Shown here one piece after another: positions 15,435-25,200 of a DNA stretch of 64,000 bases. Source of the DNA: DASUNP01 sp035249305. GTDB lineage: Bacteria > Acidobacteriota > Blastocatellia > UBA7656. The notes below the pieces were generated by a model. The model worked only from the letters and a program-made list of their open reading frames with translations, searched no databases and was not told the DNA's origin. Within the stretch, counting starts at the first letter, position 1. Each line of letters starts with the position of its first letter. Made by a program: the position numbers and the translations under genes. Where the stretch lies: the NCBI GenBank assembly GCA_035249305.1, contig DATFGQ010000094.1, positions 15,904-79,903 of the forward strand, read 5' to 3'.

Positions 15435-16439
15435 ATGGAACTCGAAAAAAGCCAACAGCTCGAACTGCTCTACTTCATGCGGCTGACGCGGTCGCTGGAA
15501 GAGAGGCTCGACAACCTCCTGAAGCAGGGCAAGATCGTGGGTGGGCTCTTCCGCAGCCTGGGCCAGGAGGCGACAGCCGTCGGGAGCGCCTACGCGCTGG
15601 ATAAGGGCCACGGCGACATCCTCTCGCCGCTCACGCGCGACCTGGGCGCGATGCTCGTCATGGGCGCGCGCCCGCGCGAAGTCTTCGCCTCTTACCTTGC
15701 GCGCGCCGCTTCGCTAAACCGTGGGCGCGACCAGAACATCCACCTGACCGACCTTGAGCGCGGCTTCATAGGGACGATAAGCCCGCTCGGCACGCTCGTA
15801 TCAGTGATGAACGGCGTCGTGCTGGCGACGCGCATGCAGGGAAAAAAGACTGTCGGCATGGTCTACATCGGCGACGGCGCGACGAGCACCGGCGCGTTTC
15901 ACGAAGCGGCGAACTTCGCCTCGGTCCAACTCCTTCCGCTCGTGATAGTCGCGGAGAACAACGGTTACGCCTATTCGACTCCGGTCGCCAAGCAGATGAG
16001 GGCGCTCAACCTCGCCGACCGCGCGAAGGCTTACGGGATGCCAAGCGAGATAGTCGACGGCAACGACGTGATGGCGGTTTATCATTCGGCGAAGCGGGCC
16101 GTCGATCGCGCGCGCGCGGGCGAAGGGCCGACGATGATCGAAGCAAAGACTTTTCGCATGCGGGGCCACGCGGCGCACGACAATCAATCTTACGTAGCCA
16201 AGGAGCTGCTTGAGCAATGGCGGAAGCGCGACCCGCTGGACTATTTCGAAAGAGGGCTGTCGGATAAGGGGATTGCGACGGCCGACGAGGTCAGTGCGGT
16301 GAAAGCGAGAGTCGACCGGCTGCTTGACGAAGAGCTTGAATGGGCCGAGAGCCAGCCGCTGCCCGCGCCCGAAGACGCGCTCGGCGATGTCTACGCGGAG
16401 GACCGCGATCTGAGATCTGAAATCTCGAATCTGAAATAG
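15435..16439 (+). CDS. 2-oxoacid dehydrogenase E1 component, alpha subunit
   Basis: The protein has 334 residues. It is the thiamine-diphosphate-binding half of the E1 decarboxylase of a pyruvate or branched-chain 2-oxoacid dehydrogenase complex. The TPP motif runs from GDGATSTGAFHEA to AENNGYAYSTP. It is followed by E1 beta, E2 and LipB and preceded by E3. No good ribosome-binding site precedes the ATG, so it probably relies on coupling to lpdA. The last ten codons (DLRSEISNLK) and the stop lie within a dispersed AT-rich repeat unit, so the native tail was probably replaced or extended. Pyruvate versus branched-chain substrate cannot be settled from sequence alone. Confidence 0.9.
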   Translation: MELEKSQQLELLYFMRLTRSLEERLDNLLKQGKIVGGLFRSLGQEATAVGSAYALDKGHGDILSPLTRDLGAMLVMGARPREVFASYLARAASLNRGRDQNIHLTDLERGFIGTISPLGTLVSVMNGVVLATRMQGKKTVGMVYIGDGATSTGAFHEAANFASVQLLPLVIVAENNGYAYSTPVAKQMRALNLADRAKAYGMPSEIVDGNDVMAVYHSAKRAVDRARAGEGPTMIEAKTFRMRGHAAHDNQSYVAKELLEQWRKRDPLDYFERGLSDKGIATADEVSAVKARVDRLLDEELEWAESQPLPAPEDALGDVYAEDRDLRSEISNLK

Positions 16440-16443
16440 ATTT
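16407..16443. repeat. AATCTCAAATCTGAGATT-family repeat overlapping the end of E1 alpha
   Basis: The sequence contains GATCTGAGATCTGAAATCTC followed by gaatctgaaat, matching units at 12093, 18937 and 49619. It covers the last coding residues and the stop of E1 alpha and runs up to the E1 beta ATG at 16444. Confidence 0.7.
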
Positions 16444-17424
16444 ATGGCTGCGATAACTTTACTCGAAGCGATAAAACAGGGGCTGTGGGAAGAGATGGAG
16501 CGCGACCCGCGCGTCTTCCTGCTGGGCGAAGACATAGGCGCTTATGGCGGGGCGTTCAAAGTGACGGACGGTTTTCTCCAGCGCTTCGGCGAAGAGCGCG
16601 TCATCGACACGCCTATATCCGAGAGCGCGATCGTCGGGGCCGCGTGCGGCGCGGCGATGATGGGGCTGCGGCCCGTGGCCGAGATGCAGTTCATCGATTT
16701 CATCTCGTGCTGCTTCGACGTTCTGACTAACTACGCCGCGAAGAGCCGCTACCGCCAGGGCATAGGCATCCCTATGGTCGTGCGCGGCCCGTGCGGCGGC
16801 GGCGTTCACGGCGGCCCTTTCCACTCTCAGAACGTCGAGTCGTTCTTTTTGAACACGCCCGGTCTGAAGATGGTCGAGCCTTCGACGCCTTACGACGCAA
16901 AGGGGCTGATCAAAGCCGCGATACGCGACGACGACCCCGTGCTCTTTTTCGAGCACAAATTTTTGTACCGCAACCCGCGCATAAAACAGGAAGTGCCCGC
17001 GGACGATTACATAGTGCCGATAGGCAAGGCCGCCGTCCGCCGCGAAGGCACGGACCTTTCTATCATCACTTATGGCGCGATGGTCTACACGGCGCTCGAC
17101 GCGGCGGAGCGGTTGGAGCAGGAAGGCATAAGCGCCGAGGTCATAGACCTGCGCACGCTATTGCCGTTCGACCGCGAGGCGATAGCCGAGTCTGTGAAGA
17201 AGACGAATAAGGTCATCATTCTTCACGAAGCCACGCGGACGGGCGGGATGGCGGGCGAGCTGACGGCGGCGATAAACGAAGACGCGTTCGAGCACCTCGA
17301 TGGGCCAGTCATGCGAGTGACCGCGATAGACACGCCGGTCCCTTACTCGCCTCCGCTTGAAGAGTTCTTTTTGCCGCAGGTCGACGACGTGCTGAAAGCC
17401 GCCCGCTCGCTGGCAGCTTATTAA
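16444..17424 (+). CDS. 2-oxoacid dehydrogenase E1 component, beta subunit
   Basis: The protein has 326 residues. It is the partner of E1 alpha in oxidative decarboxylation of a 2-oxoacid and transfer to lipoyl-E2. Family segments are clear: LGEDIGAYGGAFKVTDG, VIDTPISESAIVGAA, MQFIDFISCCFD, VVRGPCGGGVHGGPFHSQ and the C-terminal transketolase fold with HEATRTGGMAGE. The ATG follows E1 alpha by 4 bp, with a dispersed repeat unit occupying the junction. Its stop codon abuts a heptad inverted repeat that separates it from the E2 gene. Confidence 0.93.
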   Translation: MAAITLLEAIKQGLWEEMERDPRVFLLGEDIGAYGGAFKVTDGFLQRFGEERVIDTPISESAIVGAACGAAMMGLRPVAEMQFIDFISCCFDVLTNYAAKSRYRQGIGIPMVVRGPCGGGVHGGPFHSQNVESFFLNTPGLKMVEPSTPYDAKGLIKAAIRDDDPVLFFEHKFLYRNPRIKQEVPADDYIVPIGKAAVRREGTDLSIITYGAMVYTALDAAERLEQEGISAEVIDLRTLLPFDREAIAESVKKTNKVIILHEATRTGGMAGELTAAINEDAFEHLDGPVMRVTAIDTPVPYSPPLEEFFLPQVDDVLKAARSLAAY

Positions 17425-17496
17425 GTGCTGAGTCCTGAGTGCTGAGTCCTGAGTGAAAGATGGTTACTCAGGACTCAGCACTCAGGACTCAGCACT
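17424..17496. repeat. Heptad inverted-repeat hairpin between E1 beta and E2
   Basis: The left arm alternates AGTGCTG and AGTCCTG. The right arm is its exact reverse complement over 30 bp, with a loop of about 12 bases (gaaagatggtt). The element begins on the last base of the E1 beta stop codon and ends directly before AAAGGAG, the ribosome-binding site of E2. It would form a long, perfect mRNA hairpin inside the operon. Confidence 0.93.
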
Positions 17497-17507
17497 AAAG
17501 GAGAGAT

Positions 17508-18935
17508 ATGAGCGAAGAAGTGAAGATGCCGCAGATGGGAGAGTCCATCGCCGAAGGGACTATTGTCCGCTGGCTCAAGAAGGTCGGAGAGAGTGTAAAA
17601 CGCGACGAGCCGCTCTTTGAAATATCTACGGACAAGGTAGACGCGGAGATCCCCGCGCCGGCGTCGGGCGTGCTGACGGAGATAAAAGTCAACGAGGGCG
17701 AGACCGTGCCCGTCAACACGGTCGTCGCCGTGATAAACGGCGCGGGCGGTCAGCCCGCCGCCGCTGCGCAAGCGCCCGCCGAGGCTCCGCCTCCGCCCGC
17801 CGAACAGCCACAGCAGGCCGCCCCGACCGGCGCGCAGCCGACAGATCAGGTCACCAAAGAGGCGCTCGCGCCCGAAAGCCCGCCCGCGCCAACGAGCCAA
17901 CAACCTGCGGCCGAGCAAAGCTCTGCCCCCGCGGCGGCCGAGTCTAAGGAGGAGTTGCGCCGGACCAGGTCTTCTCCGCTCGTCCGCAAGATCGCCAAAG
18001 AGCATGGCATAGACATCTCTCAGATCGAAGGCACAGGCATCAGCGGCCGCGTCACGAAGAACGACATACTCAGCTTTATAGAGAATCGCGGCGTGGCGGA
18101 AAAAGCCGCTGCGGAAAAAGCTCCCGCCGAGAAGGCGGCAACGGCTCAGCAGGCGGCAGCCGCGCCGCCTGCTCGCGCGCCTCAGCCGTTGCGCGCGCCC
18201 GCGCCCTCCGAAACAGAGGTCGGGCCTCCGCCTTTCGCCGAAGGCGACCGCTACGAGATAGAGCCTATGTCGATGATGCGCCGCCGCATCGCCGAGCGAA
18301 TGGTCGAAAGCCGCCGCATCTCTGCGCACGTCACTTCGTTCATGGAAGTCGACTTCACCGAGACGGCTAAATTGCGCGACGAGCTCAAAGGCGAATACCT
18401 CAAGCGCGACGGCGTGAAGCTGACTTTCATGCCTTTCATCATCAAGGCCGTGATCGAAGGGATAAAGAGGTGGCCGATCATCAACTCGGCCGTGTGGGGC
18501 GACCAGATCGTCTACAAGAAGGATATAAACGTAGGCGTGGCGGTCGCGCTCGACTGGGGGCTGATCGTCCCTGTCATCCGCAACGCCGACGAGAAATCTC
18601 TGTTAGGGCTCGCGCGGGCGGTCAACGACCTTGGCGAGCGGGCGCGGTTGAAGCAGCTCAAGCCCGACGAGGTGCAGGGCGGCACGTTTACGATCACGAA
18701 CCCCGGAGGCTTCGGCAGCCTGACCGGGACCCCGATAATCAATCAGCCTCAGGTCGCCATCCTCGGCGTCGGCGTGATAAAGAAGCGCCCCGTCGTCATC
18801 GACGACGCGATCGCGATACGGCAGATAGGGGTGCTCAGCCTGAGCTTCGACCACCGCGTTATAGACGGCGCGGTGGCCGACCAGTTCATGGCCGTCGTGC
18901 GCGACGTGATCGAAGAGGCGGAATACACCTCCTGA
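17508..18935 (+). CDS. Dihydrolipoamide acyltransferase (E2) of a 2-oxoacid dehydrogenase
   Basis: The protein has 475 residues. It forms the core of the complex and transfers the acyl group from lipoyl-lysine to CoA. Domains in order: one lipoyl domain (residues 1-78, lipoylated Lys43 in STDKVDAE), an Ala/Pro-rich linker, a peripheral subunit-binding domain (about residues 150-190, SSPLVRKIAKEHGIDISQIE), a second Ala/Pro linker, and the catalytic domain with His449 and Asp453 in DHRVIDG. A strong AAAGGAG precedes the ATG. E1 alpha and E1 beta lie upstream and lipB, which makes the lipoyl precursor, lies 31 bp downstream. Confidence 0.94.
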   Translation: MSEEVKMPQMGESIAEGTIVRWLKKVGESVKRDEPLFEISTDKVDAEIPAPASGVLTEIKVNEGETVPVNTVVAVINGAGGQPAAAAQAPAEAPPPPAEQPQQAAPTGAQPTDQVTKEALAPESPPAPTSQQPAAEQSSAPAAAESKEELRRTRSSPLVRKIAKEHGIDISQIEGTGISGRVTKNDILSFIENRGVAEKAAAEKAPAEKAATAQQAAAAPPARAPQPLRAPAPSETEVGPPPFAEGDRYEIEPMSMMRRRIAERMVESRRISAHVTSFMEVDFTETAKLRDELKGEYLKRDGVKLTFMPFIIKAVIEGIKRWPIINSAVWGDQIVYKKDINVGVAVALDWGLIVPVIRNADEKSLLGLARAVNDLGERARLKQLKPDEVQGGTFTITNPGGFGSLTGTPIINQPQVAILGVGVIKKRPVVIDDAIAIRQIGVLSLSFDHRVIDGAVADQFMAVVRDVIEEAEYTS

Positions 18936-18936
18936 C

Positions 18937-18966
18937 ATTTCAAATCTCAAATTTGAGATTTCGAAT
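18937..18966. repeat. AATCTCAAATTTGAGATT-family palindrome between E2 and lipB
   Basis: A near-perfect palindrome centred on AAATCTCAAATTTGAGATTT lies one base after the E2 stop and touches the lipB ATG. It leaves no room for a conventional ribosome-binding site for lipB. The same family occurs at 12093, 16407 and 49619. Confidence 0.75.
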
Positions 18967-19623
18967 ATGCGAGTATGTGAAGCGAGATGGTTGGGCAGGG
19001 TCGGGTATTCCGAGGCGCTTGCCATGCAGGAGAGCGCCGTCGGCTCGCTCAGGTCGGACGAAGGCGAAGAGCAGTTGCTCCTGCTTGAGCACCCGCATGT
19101 CTTCACGCTCGGTCGCGGGGCCGACGGCAATAACATACTCGCCCGCGCCGATCAGCTAGAATCACTCTCGATCGAAGTCCACGAGACGGGGCGCGGCGGC
19201 GACGTGACCTACCACGGGCCGGGCCAGCTCGTCGGCTACCCCATAATCAACCTCAAGCCCGACCGCTGCGACGTTCATCGCTACGTGCGCGACGTCGAAG
19301 AGGTGTTGATTCGTTCGATAGCCGACTTCGGCATCACGGGCGGCCGCATCGCAGGGCTCACGGGCGTCTGGGTCGGCAATGAGAAGATCGCTGCGATAGG
19401 CGTCAGGATAGCCCGCTGGATAACGAGCCACGGATTCGCGCTCAACGTAAACACCGACCTCGATTATTTCCGGTTGATAGTCCCCTGCGGCATCACCGAC
19501 AAGGGCGTGACTTCGTTGGAGCGCCTCGCGGGCCGGCCGCTCGACTTGAGGGATGTCGCGCGCAGCGTCGCCCGACGTTTTGCGGAAGTCTTCGAGCGTG
19601 ATATAAGAACTCATCATTTGTAG
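18967..19623 (+). CDS. lipB: Lipoyl(octanoyl) transferase
   Basis: The protein has 218 residues. It transfers octanoate from acyl carrier protein to E2 lipoyl domains, the first step of lipoate assembly. The signature RGGDVTYHGPGQLVGYP is intact, as are Lys140 in NEKIAAIGVR and Cys174 in VPCGITDKGVTSLE, the catalytic Lys/Cys pair. It is placed directly after its substrate gene E2. A palindromic repeat occupies the E2-lipB gap, so initiation may depend on coupling. The sulfur-inserting enzyme LipA is encoded at 30.4 kb. Confidence 0.95.
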   Translation: MRVCEARWLGRVGYSEALAMQESAVGSLRSDEGEEQLLLLEHPHVFTLGRGADGNNILARADQLESLSIEVHETGRGGDVTYHGPGQLVGYPIINLKPDRCDVHRYVRDVEEVLIRSIADFGITGGRIAGLTGVWVGNEKIAAIGVRIARWITSHGFALNVNTDLDYFRLIVPCGITDKGVTSLERLAGRPLDLRDVARSVARRFAEVFERDIRTHHL

Positions 19624-19639
19624 TCCTAAGGAGGGCCGA

Positions 19640-20083
19640 ATGCTCAAAGAGTTTAAGGAGTTCATCGCGCGCGGAAACGTCATGGACCTGGCCGTAGGCG
19701 TTATCATCGGGGCGGCCTTTGGCAAGATCGTCACGTCGCTCGTCAACGACGTAGTCATGCCGCCAATAGGGCTGCTGCTCGGGGGCATAGACTTCTCAAA
19801 CTTTTTCATCAACCTCTCGGACAGACCTTTCACCAAGCTTGCCGACGCCAAGGCGGCCGGCGCGCCGACGATAAGCTACGGCCTCTTCATCAATACGCTG
19901 CTGGAGTTCCTCATCATCGCCTTTGTGATCTTTCTGATCGTCAAAGCCGTTAACCGCATGCGCCGTCAGCCCGAAGAGCTGCCCGAGACGGTGAAAGCCT
20001 GCCCGTTCTGCATCTCAAGCATTCCCGTTCAGGCTACGAGGTGCCCGAATTGCACGTCTGAGTTGCAGGTAGAGCAAAGCTAA
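19640..20083 (+). CDS. mscL: Large-conductance mechanosensitive channel with C-terminal zinc ribbon
   Basis: The protein has 147 residues. It is an inner-membrane channel that opens under membrane tension during osmotic downshift. The N-terminus (MLKEFKEFIARGNVMDLAVG) and first transmembrane helix with the VIIGAAFGKIVTSLVND core are canonical. The second helix is LFINTLLEFLIIAFVIFLIVKAVNRMRR. Instead of ending after the cytosolic helix, the protein carries a zinc-ribbon-like tail, CPFC...CPNC. An AAGGAGG site precedes the ATG, 16 bp after lipB, so it may be transcribed with the dehydrogenase operon. Confidence 0.96.
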   Translation: MLKEFKEFIARGNVMDLAVGVIIGAAFGKIVTSLVNDVVMPPIGLLLGGIDFSNFFINLSDRPFTKLADAKAAGAPTISYGLFINTLLEFLIIAFVIFLIVKAVNRMRRQPEELPETVKACPFCISSIPVQATRCPNCTSELQVEQS

Positions 20084-20255
20084 CGCGCGCGTCCGCGGTT
20101 TACATCGATTTTACCTCGCGTCGATCGACAGATAATTGAACGGCGCGGCGCACAAGTCGTGAGAAAAAAGTATATTCATTGAAACTCGGGCGCGGTGTCG
20201 TGCGTTTAGAATAGAGGTAACGGTTTCCATTACAATTTATTCTAAGGAGCATGCG

Positions 20256-20630
20256 ATGAAGAGTTTTGTAAGACGCATCGGTGTTGCGCTAGCAGTCTGC
20301 GCGTTAACAGGTATCATGGCGTTCGCTGAAGTGAAGAGCGACAAGGTAACTTTTTCTGAGGACGTGACGGTCAATGGAACGGTGGTCAAGAAGGGCACCT
20401 ACAAGATTATGTTCGACGATCAGACGGGCGAGTTGAGCATCATCGCGAAGGACAAGAATACTGTCGCGAAGACGAAGGCCCGCACAGAGAAGCGCGAGGG
20501 CAAGGCCTCCAGAACCGAAGTGAATTCGAGCCAGAAGGACAATGCTCAGCACCTGCGCAGCATCACTTTCGGCGGCGATAACCGCCTGATCGTGGTCGGC
20601 GATGGCAGCACGGCCGCCTCCTCGCAGTAA
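20256..20630 (+). CDS. Small secreted protein, unknown function
   Basis: The protein has 124 residues. A signal peptide (MKSFVRRIGVALAVCALTGI, cleavage near AFA-E) leads a mature domain of about 100 residues. That domain contains VKSDKVTFSEDVTVNGTVVK and GTYKIMFDDQTGELSI, a beta-rich pattern reminiscent of acidobacterial DUF2911-like proteins, followed by a charged Lys/Arg stretch. AAGGAG precedes the ATG by six bases. It is monocistronic: 172 bp upstream hold its promoter and a strong hairpin lies 25 bp past the stop. No function can be assigned. Confidence 0.75.
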   Translation: MKSFVRRIGVALAVCALTGIMAFAEVKSDKVTFSEDVTVNGTVVKKGTYKIMFDDQTGELSIIAKDKNTVAKTKARTEKREGKASRTEVNSSQKDNAQHLRSITFGGDNRLIVVGDGSTAASSQ

Positions 20631-20655
20631 GATATATTTCATCATAGGCGAAACC

Positions 20656-20689
20656 AATAGCCAGGAGCGCACGCGCGCCCCTGGCTATT
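20656..20689. terminator. Hairpin downstream of the small secreted protein gene
   Basis: A stem AATAGCCAGG pairs with CCTGGCTATT, and the intervening GC-rich bases partly pair too. It lies 25 bp past the stop codon. There is no clean T-run afterwards, so it is either a weak intrinsic terminator or another palindromic repeat unit. Confidence 0.5.
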
Positions 20690-20738
20690 CGCGCTTCAGC
20701 CCCCGATTCAATTTTTTGAATTGCGCTTTGCAATACTT

Positions 20739-20899
20739 GTAGGGGCCATGGCGCATGATGCGCTTCGCGCGGCGCGGGCTTGTCCCTGCCCGGATCGCGC
20801 GTCAGCGCGATGAAGAGTTACGAAACAAGCTAAACCGTCAGTAAGGAATAATCATCATCGCCTTCGGCGATCCGGGCAGGGACAAGCCCTGCCCCTACA
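20739..20899. repeat. GTAGGGGC...GCCCCTAC dispersed repeat, long version
   Basis: The element is bounded by GTAGGGGC and its complement GCCCCTAC. It contains CGGGCTTGTCCCTGCCCGG, a hairpin CGCGCGTCAGCGCG, and the inverted copy GATCCGGGCAGGGACAAGCC. Related copies lie at 30321, 51830 and 63193. It occupies the middle of the 20631-21092 gap; the rest is AT-rich. TTGACG at 20977, 17 bp from TTTATT at 21000, is a weak promoter candidate for the efflux operon. Confidence 0.8.
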
Positions 20900-21092
20900 A
20901 TCCCAATCGTAAATCGCTATAAATGTAACTGCTCGTATACCTTCAGCGTAGTAGCCTTGTGTCGCCGGCTTCATGCTTGACGGCGTCTGGTGTATTCTAT
21001 TTATTACGGCATTTCTCGATTTTTTATGCCATTGACGAACCTAAAAGAGGGCGCGGTGAGGACTGATTCGAGACGCTTATAAGGTAGAGACG

Positions 21093-22277
21093 ATGCTCAA
21101 GAAACTGAGAACCAAACACCTGGTCATCATAGCGGTCCTCACCCTGCTGGGAGTCGTGTTGGGTTTCAGGATATTTCAGGCGGTGAAGGGCGAAGCGCAG
21201 CCTGCGACCAGAGGGACGGGCGAGCGCGTCCAGACCGTGCAGACTGCGGCGGCCGAGCGCGGCGTCATAGGCGAGAAGATCGTCCTGACCGGCGCGCTCA
21301 AGGCCAAAGATCAGGTCGATGTGACTCCTAAAGCGTCGGGGCGCGTGACGCAGATAAAAGTCGACACGGGACATAACGTGGCGCGGGGCGCGCTTCTGGC
21401 CGTCATCGAAGACGCCGAGATTCAACAGCAGGTCGCGCGCGCGGGCGCGTCCATCGCCGTGGGCGCCGCCTCCGTGGCGCAACGCGAGGCCGAGCTTAGG
21501 AACGCGCAGGCCGACCTCGATCGCAACCAGCGATTGTTAGATTCGGGGCTGATCTCGCGCCAACAGTTTGAAGCGGCGCAGACGCGTTACGAGGTCACCA
21601 AGTCTCAACTCGAACTGGCCGTAGCGCAGCGGAAGCAATCGGAAGCCGAGCACCGCGAGCTGAAGATTCAACACGGCCAGACCAGAGTCTATGCGCCGAT
21701 GGCCGGCGCGGTCGCCAAGCGGCACGTCGACGTCGGGGCTATGGTCAACCCTTCGGTCCCGGTCGTCACGGTCGTGAGCCTGGGCACGATGATCATTCAA
21801 GCGAACGCTTCGGAGCGCGACGTGGCGCGCATACGCCCCGGAGTGACGGCGACCGTTACGCTCGACAGCCTGCCGGGGCAGCAGTACCAGGGGCGAGTGA
21901 TGAGGATATCGCCGCTGCTCGACCCGGCGACGCGCAACGGGATAGTCGAGATCGAGATCGACAACCGCGGCGGAGAGCTGAAAGGCGAGATGTTCGCCCG
22001 CGCCGAGCTTAATCTGACCAGCACGCGCGAGACGATTCTGATCCCGCGCGACGGGCTCGTATACCGCGGCGAGCAGCCGGGCGTCTACACGATAGATAAC
22101 GACGTAGCCCGTTTTCGCAACGTCGAGACGGGGCTGACCGAGGGCGAGAAGGTCGAGGTCACGGGCGGGTTAAAAGAGGGCGAGACGATCGTCACGCGCG
22201 GGGCGAACCTGCTCAAAGATGGCGACAAAGTCAGGGTGATGGGCGCGCAGCCCGGCGCGGGCAGGCAGGGATCATAA
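21093..22277 (+). CDS. RND efflux periplasmic adaptor (membrane fusion protein)
   Basis: The protein has 394 residues. It bridges an inner-membrane RND pump to an outer-membrane channel. An N-terminal membrane anchor (LVIIAVLTLLGVVLGFRIF) is followed by a barrel-sandwich half (SGRVTQIKVDTGHNVARGAL), an alpha-hairpin with Ala/Gln/Glu-rich heptads (about residues 110-200), the second lipoyl half (GAVAKRHVDVGAMVNPS) and beta-barrel and membrane-proximal domains ending in ADGxKVRV-like LLKDGDKVRVMG. The pump gene follows after 20 bp. It lacks a lipobox, unlike the adaptor of the next system. Confidence 0.92.
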   Translation: MLKKLRTKHLVIIAVLTLLGVVLGFRIFQAVKGEAQPATRGTGERVQTVQTAAAERGVIGEKIVLTGALKAKDQVDVTPKASGRVTQIKVDTGHNVARGALLAVIEDAEIQQQVARAGASIAVGAASVAQREAELRNAQADLDRNQRLLDSGLISRQQFEAAQTRYEVTKSQLELAVAQRKQSEAEHRELKIQHGQTRVYAPMAGAVAKRHVDVGAMVNPSVPVVTVVSLGTMIIQANASERDVARIRPGVTATVTLDSLPGQQYQGRVMRISPLLDPATRNGIVEIEIDNRGGELKGEMFARAELNLTSTRETILIPRDGLVYRGEQPGVYTIDNDVARFRNVETGLTEGEKVEVTGGLKEGETIVTRGANLLKDGDKVRVMGAQPGAGRQGS

Positions 22278-22297
22278 GAGATAAAGCGGAGTCCTAG

Positions 22298-25200
22298 ATG
22301 AATCTTCCGGAGATTTCAGTACGCCACCCGATAACGATCTACATGATGATACTGGTGTTCGTGCTGCTGGGTGTGATCGCCTTCACGAAGCTGCCGATAG
22401 ACTTGATGCCGGACATCCAGAACCCGACGATCACGGTGAGGACGGCTTACCCAGGCGTGGCCCCGGAAGAGGTCGAAAACCTCGTGACGCGTCCCATGGA
22501 GGCGGCGCTGAGCTCAGCGCCCGGCGTCTACCGCCTCAACTCGACATCCTCCGAGGGTTCGAGCAACGTGCGCGTGACTTTCGACTGGGGCGTGAACCTG
22601 GACGAGGCGGCCAACGAAGTCCGCACGCGCGTCGACCGCGTGCGCGGCACGCTGCCCGACGAGGTCGAGCCCCCGACGATATTCAAGTTCGACGTGTCGC
22701 AGTTCCCTATCCTCTTCCTCGCAATCTCGGGCGACCGCGAGCCGCGCGAGATGCGCACCTTCATCGAAGACGACATACAGCCGCGCCTTGAGCGCGTGCC
22801 GGGCGTCGCGGCCGTCGACATACGCGGCGGCATACGGCGCGAGATACACGTCAACCTCTCGACCGACAAGCTCCGCTCCTACAACCTGTCTGTCTCGCAG
22901 ATCACAAACGTCTTGCGGCGCGAGAACCAGAACCGCCCCGTCGGCCCCGTCGACGAAGGGAAGTATGAAGTGCTGCTCAGGACTCAAGGCGAGTTCAGGA
23001 ACGTCGAGCAGGTCCGCAACGTCGTGGTCGCCTCGCGCGATGGGGTGCCCATCTACCTGAGGGACGTGGCCGACGTCAAAGACGCTTCGGAAGAGGTGCG
23101 CCAGGTGGTCCGCATCGACGACAAGCCCGGCGTGCGGCTCGCGATCCGCAAGCAGTCGGGCGCCAACACAGTGGCCGTCGCCGAGAAGGTCCGCGAAGAG
23201 ATCGAGAAGATTCACAAGACGTACCCCGACATTTCGATCTGGCCGATCATCGATAATTCGAAGTTCATCGTGCAGGCCATCGATAACGTCCAGGAGTCAG
23301 CCGTCTCGGGCGGCATTCTCGCCATATTTATCCTGCTGCTGTTCTTGCGCAACATCCGCTCGACGCTCATCGTCTCGATCTCGATCCCTATAACGATCAT
23401 CGGCACCTTCCTGCTGATGTACTACTACGGCTTCACGCTCAACACGATGTCGTTCGGCGCGCTCGCGCTCGGCGTCGGGATGATCGTAGACAACGCGATA
23501 GTAATCATCGAGAACATATTCCGGCACCGCGAAGGCGGGCTCTCTCATGAAGAGGCCGCCATCTTCGGCACCAAAGAGGTATCTTCGGCGATCATCGCCT
23601 CGACGCTCACTTCGGTCGCGGTCTTCGTGCCGCTGGTCTTCCTGAGCGGCGTGAGCGGCATAATGTTTCAGCAGCTTGCTTACGTCGTAGCTTTTTCGCA
23701 GGTCTTCTCGCTGCTCGTCGGGCTCACGCTCGTTCCGGTGCTGAGCGCGAAATACTTGCGCGTCAAGCCGCCCGACGAAAAGACGCACCCGCTTATGAAT
23801 AAGGTCATAAGGGTGAGCGGGGGGATGCTCGACCGGCTCGACGAGCGTTATCAACAGGCGATCCACTGGTCGCTCGGGCACCGCAAGACCGTATTCCTCG
23901 GCGCGGTCGCGCTGTTCGCCGCGAGCATGGCGCTGGTCCCGCTGATCGGCTTCGAGATGATGCCCGAGACCGACGAGAGCGAGGTCCGCGTCAGCCTTGA
24001 GCTTCCCGCGGGCACGAAGATCGACGTCACGGACGAGCTTTCGAGAAGGATCGAAGGAATATTGATGCGCGAGGTCCCGGAGACTGAGCACATCTTGAGC
24101 GAGGTCGGCGGCGGCGGCTGGATGTCTTCGTCTACGCACACGTCGGACATACGACTGAAGCTGGTCGATAAATCGAAGCGCGCGCGCTCAAGCCAGGAGA
24201 TAGCCAGCGCGCTGCGGTCGAAGATAAACATACAGCCGGGTATGATAGTCCGGTCGCGCGCGGGCAGTAACAATTTCATGGCGCGCTTGACGCCGGGCTC
24301 GCAGGCGGGCGACCGCGTCTCCGTAGAGATACGCGGCCATGACATGGCTGTAGCGAGCGACCTGGCGAAGACCGTCAAGGACGTTGTCGAATCGATCCCC
24401 GGCGTCACAGACTCGACCATCAGCCGCCGCGAGGGCATGCCCGAGATGATCATCACGGTCGACCGGGCGAAGGCCGGCACGCTCGGGATAAACGCCGCGG
24501 ATGTCGCCGACACGCTCGAAGCCGTGATCGGCGGGAGCCGCGCCAGCCAGTTCCGCCAGGAGGGCGACGAGTACAACATACTGGTCCGGCTCAACGAAGC
24601 CGAGCGGTCGAACATCGCGCTGATAGGGCAGGTGCCGGTCGTGACGCCGGGCGGGCAGACGGTGCCGATAGGAAGCCTCGTCACGATGCAGCGTCGCGAA
24701 GGGCCTGTGTCGATCGACCGTCAAGATCAAGAACGCATCGTCACGGTCAACGCGAGCTACGCCAACCGCGACCTCGGCTCTATCATGGAGGACATAGACG
24801 AGCGGCTCGGCGCGCTCAGCGTGCCGCTGGGCTTCTCGTTCAATTACGGCGGCGAGTTCGAAGAGCAGCAGAAGGCGTTCAACGAGCTGTTGCTCGTGCT
24901 GGGGCTCGCGATCGTGCTGGTCTACATGGTGATGGCGGCGCAGTTCGAATCCCTGCGCGACCCGCTGATAATTCTCTTCTCGATCCCGCTTGCGGCGATC
25001 GGCATCGCGCTGATGCTGGTTTTGACAAACACGACTTTCAACATACAGGCGTTCATAGGGACGATCATGCTCGTCGGCATAGTCGTCAACAACGCGATCG
25101 TGTTGATCGACTACACTAATCTTCTTAGACACCGCGACCAGCTCCCGCTGAGGCACGCCGTAGAGCTCGCGGGGCGCAGGAGGCTGAGGCCCATTTTGAT

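Noticed and set aside
20739..20899. Insertion sequence remnant
   Set aside because: No transposase coding sequence or clear target duplication; only palindromic modules are present.
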